From: DATKYK01 sp034430255
GTDB taxonomy: Bacteria; Chloroflexota; Dehalococcoidia; E44-bin15
Direction of reading: 5' to 3'
Length of the DNA stretch: 6,728 bases
Assembly: GCA_034430255.1 (NCBI GenBank)
Contig: DAOUEU010000139.1
Location: 1-6,728 of the forward strand
Part shown: positions 4,698 through 6,728 of the stretch, one piece after another
Layout: each line of letters opens with the position of its first letter
Position numbering within the stretch: the first letter of the stretch is position 1
Translations under genes and position numbers: made by a program
Notes under the pieces: generated by a model
Database searches by the model: none
Told to the model about the DNA's origin: nothing
Seen by the model: only the letters and a program-made list of their open reading frames with translations

Positions 4698-5720
4698 GTG
4701 CATAAAAACGAAAGGCCGGTCACCCCTTTCCCCATCTCCCCGGGATGCTCCGTCACCGAACTGGTTCAGCGGATGGCGGGGACATCCTTCCAGGCAAGAA
4801 ACATAGCGCTCGGCGTTGAGATATGGTCGCAGATGTTGGAGGGGGAGCGCACCATACTCCTGGGACTGGCCGGAGCCATGGTACCCGCGGGCATGCGCCA
4901 GATTATAGTCCACCTCATTGAGAATCGCCTCATCGACTGCCTGGTATCGACCGGCGCCAACCTCGTCCACGACCTACACGAGAGCCTGGGAAGACTCCAC
5001 TGGCAGGGAGATAGCTGTACCGACGACCGAGAGCTGGCGAACTCTAACGTCTATCGCATCTATGATACACTCCTGTCGGCTGAGGAGTTCGACCAGACCG
5101 AGAATTTTGTAATCGACTTTTCCTCCTCCCTGGAAAAGAACCGTGCCTACACCACCAGGGAGTTTTTCTTTCTACTGGGCCAAGCGCTCTTGAGCCAGGG
5201 GAAGGAGGCAGGTATACTGACCACCGCGGCTAAAGCTAACCTCCCCATCTACTGCCCGGCACCAGCAGATAGCGTCTTTGGTACCGCGCTTGCTGCGGCG
5301 CGGGTGAAAGGTGAAAGCAGCCTCCTCTTCGATGTGATTAAGGATACCGTCGAGTTGATCCAGGTCGCCTGCTCCGCTCACTCCACTGGCGTGATCTTCA
5401 TCGGCGGCGGGACCCCAAAGAATTACATCCAGCAGGTGGAGCTTTGCGGCGATATCTTCGGCAAGAAGCTTAAGGGACACCAGTACGCCATCCAGGTCAC
5501 TACCGACTCCCCACAATGGGGGGGCTTAAGCGGCTGCACCTTCGACGAGGCCCGCTCCTGGCGCAAGATCACCACCGATGCGGCTACCGTCACCATAAAC
5601 TCCGATGCCACCATCGCCCTTCCCATCATGGTAAGTGCCCTTAGCGAGAACTGCGCCAGAATAATCCAAAGCAGAAAGAAGCCCCGCTTCATCCTGGGAA
5701 AAGAACTAGTAATCCGATGA
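4698..5720 (+). CDS. Deoxyhypusine synthase-like protein (DHS/homospermidine synthase family)
   Basis: Canonical DHS uses NAD to move an aminobutyl group from spermidine to a lysine of eIF5A. Bacteria lack eIF5A, and relatives may instead make homospermidine or other polyamines. The 340-residue protein carries the NAD-fold segments LGLAGAMVPAGMR (55-67), CLVSTGANLVHDLHESLG (81-98), CPAPADSVFG (186-195) and IFIGGGTPKNYIQQ (233-246), and the active-site block GGLSGCTFDEARSWRKI (275-291). K290 aligns with human K329, which forms the enzyme-substrate imine; E284 and W288 also match. L277 replaces human D316 and N242 replaces H288, both polyamine-contacting residues, so substrate choice probably differs. 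The start is GTG with GAGGA (4686-4690) upstream. The stop overlaps the following agmatinase gene by ATGA. Family assignment is firm; the reaction is not. Confidence 0.9.
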   Translation: MHKNERPVTPFPISPGCSVTELVQRMAGTSFQARNIALGVEIWSQMLEGERTILLGLAGAMVPAGMRQIIVHLIENRLIDCLVSTGANLVHDLHESLGRLHWQGDSCTDDRELANSNVYRIYDTLLSAEEFDQTENFVIDFSSSLEKNRAYTTREFFFLLGQALLSQGKEAGILTTAAKANLPIYCPAPADSVFGTALAAARVKGESSLLFDVIKDTVELIQVACSAHSTGVIFIGGGTPKNYIQQVELCGDIFGKKLKGHQYAIQVTTDSPQWGGLSGCTFDEARSWRKITTDAATVTINSDATIALPIMVSALSENCARIIQSRKKPRFILGKELVIR

Positions 5721-6604
5721 ACACTGAACCCTTTTACCCCCCTCGAAACTTCGCCGCCCTCCTCCCCCAATATACCGAATTTGAAACATCGAAGGTGGTG
5801 ATCCTCCCCATCCCCTACGACAGCACCACCACGTGGCGGAGCGGCTCCAGGGATGGCCCCATGGCAATCATCGATGCCTCTCAACACCTGGAGCTCTATG
5901 ACCATGAGCTTGACCGGGAGAGCTACCTGGTGGGTATTCATACCCTCCCCGAGCTTAGGCCCTCTATGAAGGGGCCGGAAGAGACTGTAGAGCGGGTCTA
6001 TGAGGTGGCCAGGGAGCTTGTTAAAGGTCAAAAATTTGTGATAATGCTAGGTGGAGAGCACTCGCTCACCGTGGGCATGGTGAAGGCATTCAGGGAGCGG
6101 TTCGATGGTCTCTCGGTACTACAACTGGACGCTCATGCCGACCTCAGGGATGAGTATGAGGATTCAAGATACAGCCACGCCTGTGTGATGCGGAGGGTAC
6201 TGGAGTGCTGCCCCATTGTTCAGGTGGGAATCCGCAGCCTGTGCCAGGAAGAGCACCTTTTCCTTACCCAGAATCAAATGCACCCCTTTTTCGCCCAGGG
6301 GCTTCCCTTGGATGAAGAAGCTATCGTCTCCGCCCTCTCACCGGATGTTTATATCACCATTGACCTTGATGTCCTCGATCCGTCGATCATGTCAGCAGTG
6401 GGCACCCCGCAGCCTGGGGGCATGAGCTGGCACGAGCTATTGAGGGTATTGCGGCGGGTGGCGGAGGAAAAACACATCGTGGGATGCGACCTGGTAGAGC
6501 TCTGCCCCGGGGAGGGGACCTCATCCTGTGCCTTCCTCGCCGCAAAGCTAGCCTACAAGCTCATCGGTTTCCTGTCCCTTTCGCCCCAGCCCAAAGGCTA
6601 CTAA
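5717..6604 (+). CDS. speB: Agmatinase-family ureohydrolase (SpeB; agmatinase or aminopropylagmatinase)
   Basis: This binuclear-manganese ureohydrolase removes urea from a guanidino-polyamine, most likely agmatine to putrescine. All six metal ligands are visible: H115 in LGGEHS (111-116); D138, H140 and D142 in LDAHADLRDEYED (137-149); D216 and D218 in ITIDLDVLDPS (213-223). The substrate loop GTPQPGGMSWHE (229-240) and the C-terminal ELCPGEG (261-267) followed by AAKLAYKLIGF (275-285) are also typical. Length 295 is normal for agmatinase. The start codon overlaps the DHS-like stop (ATGA), giving translational coupling; only a weak GGGAAAAG lies upstream. In thermophiles, relatives hydrolyse N1-aminopropylagmatine to spermidine, which is a real alternative since speD is in the same cluster. 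Arginase and formiminoglutamase are less likely on motif and context. No arginine decarboxylase is in the window, so agmatine must come from elsewhere. Confidence 0.93.
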   Translation: MNTEPFYPPRNFAALLPQYTEFETSKVVILPIPYDSTTTWRSGSRDGPMAIIDASQHLELYDHELDRESYLVGIHTLPELRPSMKGPEETVERVYEVARELVKGQKFVIMLGGEHSLTVGMVKAFRERFDGLSVLQLDAHADLRDEYEDSRYSHACVMRRVLECCPIVQVGIRSLCQEEHLFLTQNQMHPFFAQGLPLDEEAIVSALSPDVYITIDLDVLDPSIMSAVGTPQPGGMSWHELLRVLRRVAEEKHIVGCDLVELCPGEGTSSCAFLAAKLAYKLIGFLSLSPQPKGY

Positions 6605-6640
6605 AAGCCTGCCTCCACCTTCAATTCTATCCAAGGCTGA

Positions 6641-6662
6641 GGGTAGGTGTTTATGGGTAGGT
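6641..6662 (+). repeat. Short direct repeat GGGTAGGT x2, 14-bp period
   Basis: GGGTAGGT occurs at 6641-6648 and 6655-6662, separated by GTTTAT. It lies between the ureohydrolase stop and the terminal hairpin. Function is unknown; spaced repeats of this kind can be binding sites, but chance is possible. Confidence 0.4.
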
Positions 6663-6682
6663 TAGAGCATCCGCCCCAACAA

Positions 6683-6706
6683 AGCCTGGAGCCGATGCTC
6701 CAGGCT
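6683..6706. terminator. Perfect 10-bp hairpin after speB, terminator or attenuator
   Basis: AGCCTGGAGC (6683-6692) and GCTCCAGGCT (6697-6706) pair perfectly around CGAT. The plus-strand flank ACCCAAAT lacks a U tract. The minus-strand flank reads TTTGTTGGGG, so intrinsic termination is only weakly supported in either direction. Upstream GAGCATC (6665-6671) can pair with GATGCTC (6694-6700), excluding the main hairpin, which resembles an anti-terminator pair for a gene beyond the window. Confidence 0.45.
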
Positions 6707-6728
6707 ACCCAAATAGCCATAAGCCATG

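Noticed and set aside
4307..4756. Minus-strand 149-codon frame overlapping speD and the speD-DHS gap
   Set aside because: Most of it is antisense to the well-supported speD coding sequence, it has no family match, and no convincing start or promoter is visible.
5423..6031. Minus-strand 202-codon frame antisense to the DHS-like and speB genes
   Set aside because: Both plus-strand genes have intact catalytic motifs across this region; the antisense frame is a by-product of GC-rich codon use.
1..6728. CRISPR array, toxin-antitoxin pair or defence system
   Set aside because: No regularly spaced repeats and no pair of small overlapping genes with such domains are present.

Overview
The window is a bacterial chromosomal segment in which every convincing gene lies on the plus strand. 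It holds two functional blocks separated by a gene-poor gap. The gene set points to a strict anaerobe: a short-cluster ThiC, a Thi4-type thiazole synthase instead of ThiG, a class 1B SpeD and a deoxyhypusine-synthase-like protein. Together with the Pro/Thr linker of the membrane protein (TPTVTPTAT) and bacterial -35/-10 promoters, this fits Chloroflexota best, perhaps Dehalococcoidia. That placement is inference from gene content, not from a marker gene.

Block 1 (1-2580) is a compact operon: the 3' part of thiC, then thi4 (ATGA overlap), then full-length cinA 13 nt later. ThiC makes the pyrimidine half of thiamine. Thi4 makes the thiazole half from NAD and glycine. CinA is a two-domain ADP-ribose pyrophosphatase/NMN deamidase, and its placement suggests it may process the adenylated thiazole or recycle the nicotinamide side of the Thi4 reaction. 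The Thi4 has Ala where yeast and haloarchaeal Thi4 have the sulfur-donating Cys.

The gap (2581-3033) has no credible gene. It holds hairpins, a degenerate copy of a dispersed palindromic repeat, and a promoter with an overlapping dyad for the next gene.

Block 2 starts with an exported single-pass membrane protein of unknown function (3034-3735), which looks close to leaderless. A well-formed promoter with an operator-like dyad then precedes a 62-residue excisionase-type HTH protein. A polyamine cluster follows: a structured leader, speD, a 148-nt gap containing a start-less protein-like open stretch, a deoxyhypusine-synthase-like gene, and an agmatinase-family gene overlapping it by ATGA. 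SpeD supplies decarboxylated SAM and the ureohydrolase supplies putrescine (or spermidine from aminopropylagmatine). No spermidine synthase gene is present here; the DHS-like gene occupies that position, and two of its substrate-pocket residues differ from canonical DHS.

The last 124 bases hold a short direct repeat and a perfect 10-bp hairpin with a competing alternative pairing. The strongest leads are the Ala-type Thi4, the thi4-cinA linkage, the speD/DHS-like/speB module, and the regulatory structures ahead of the HTH and speD genes.
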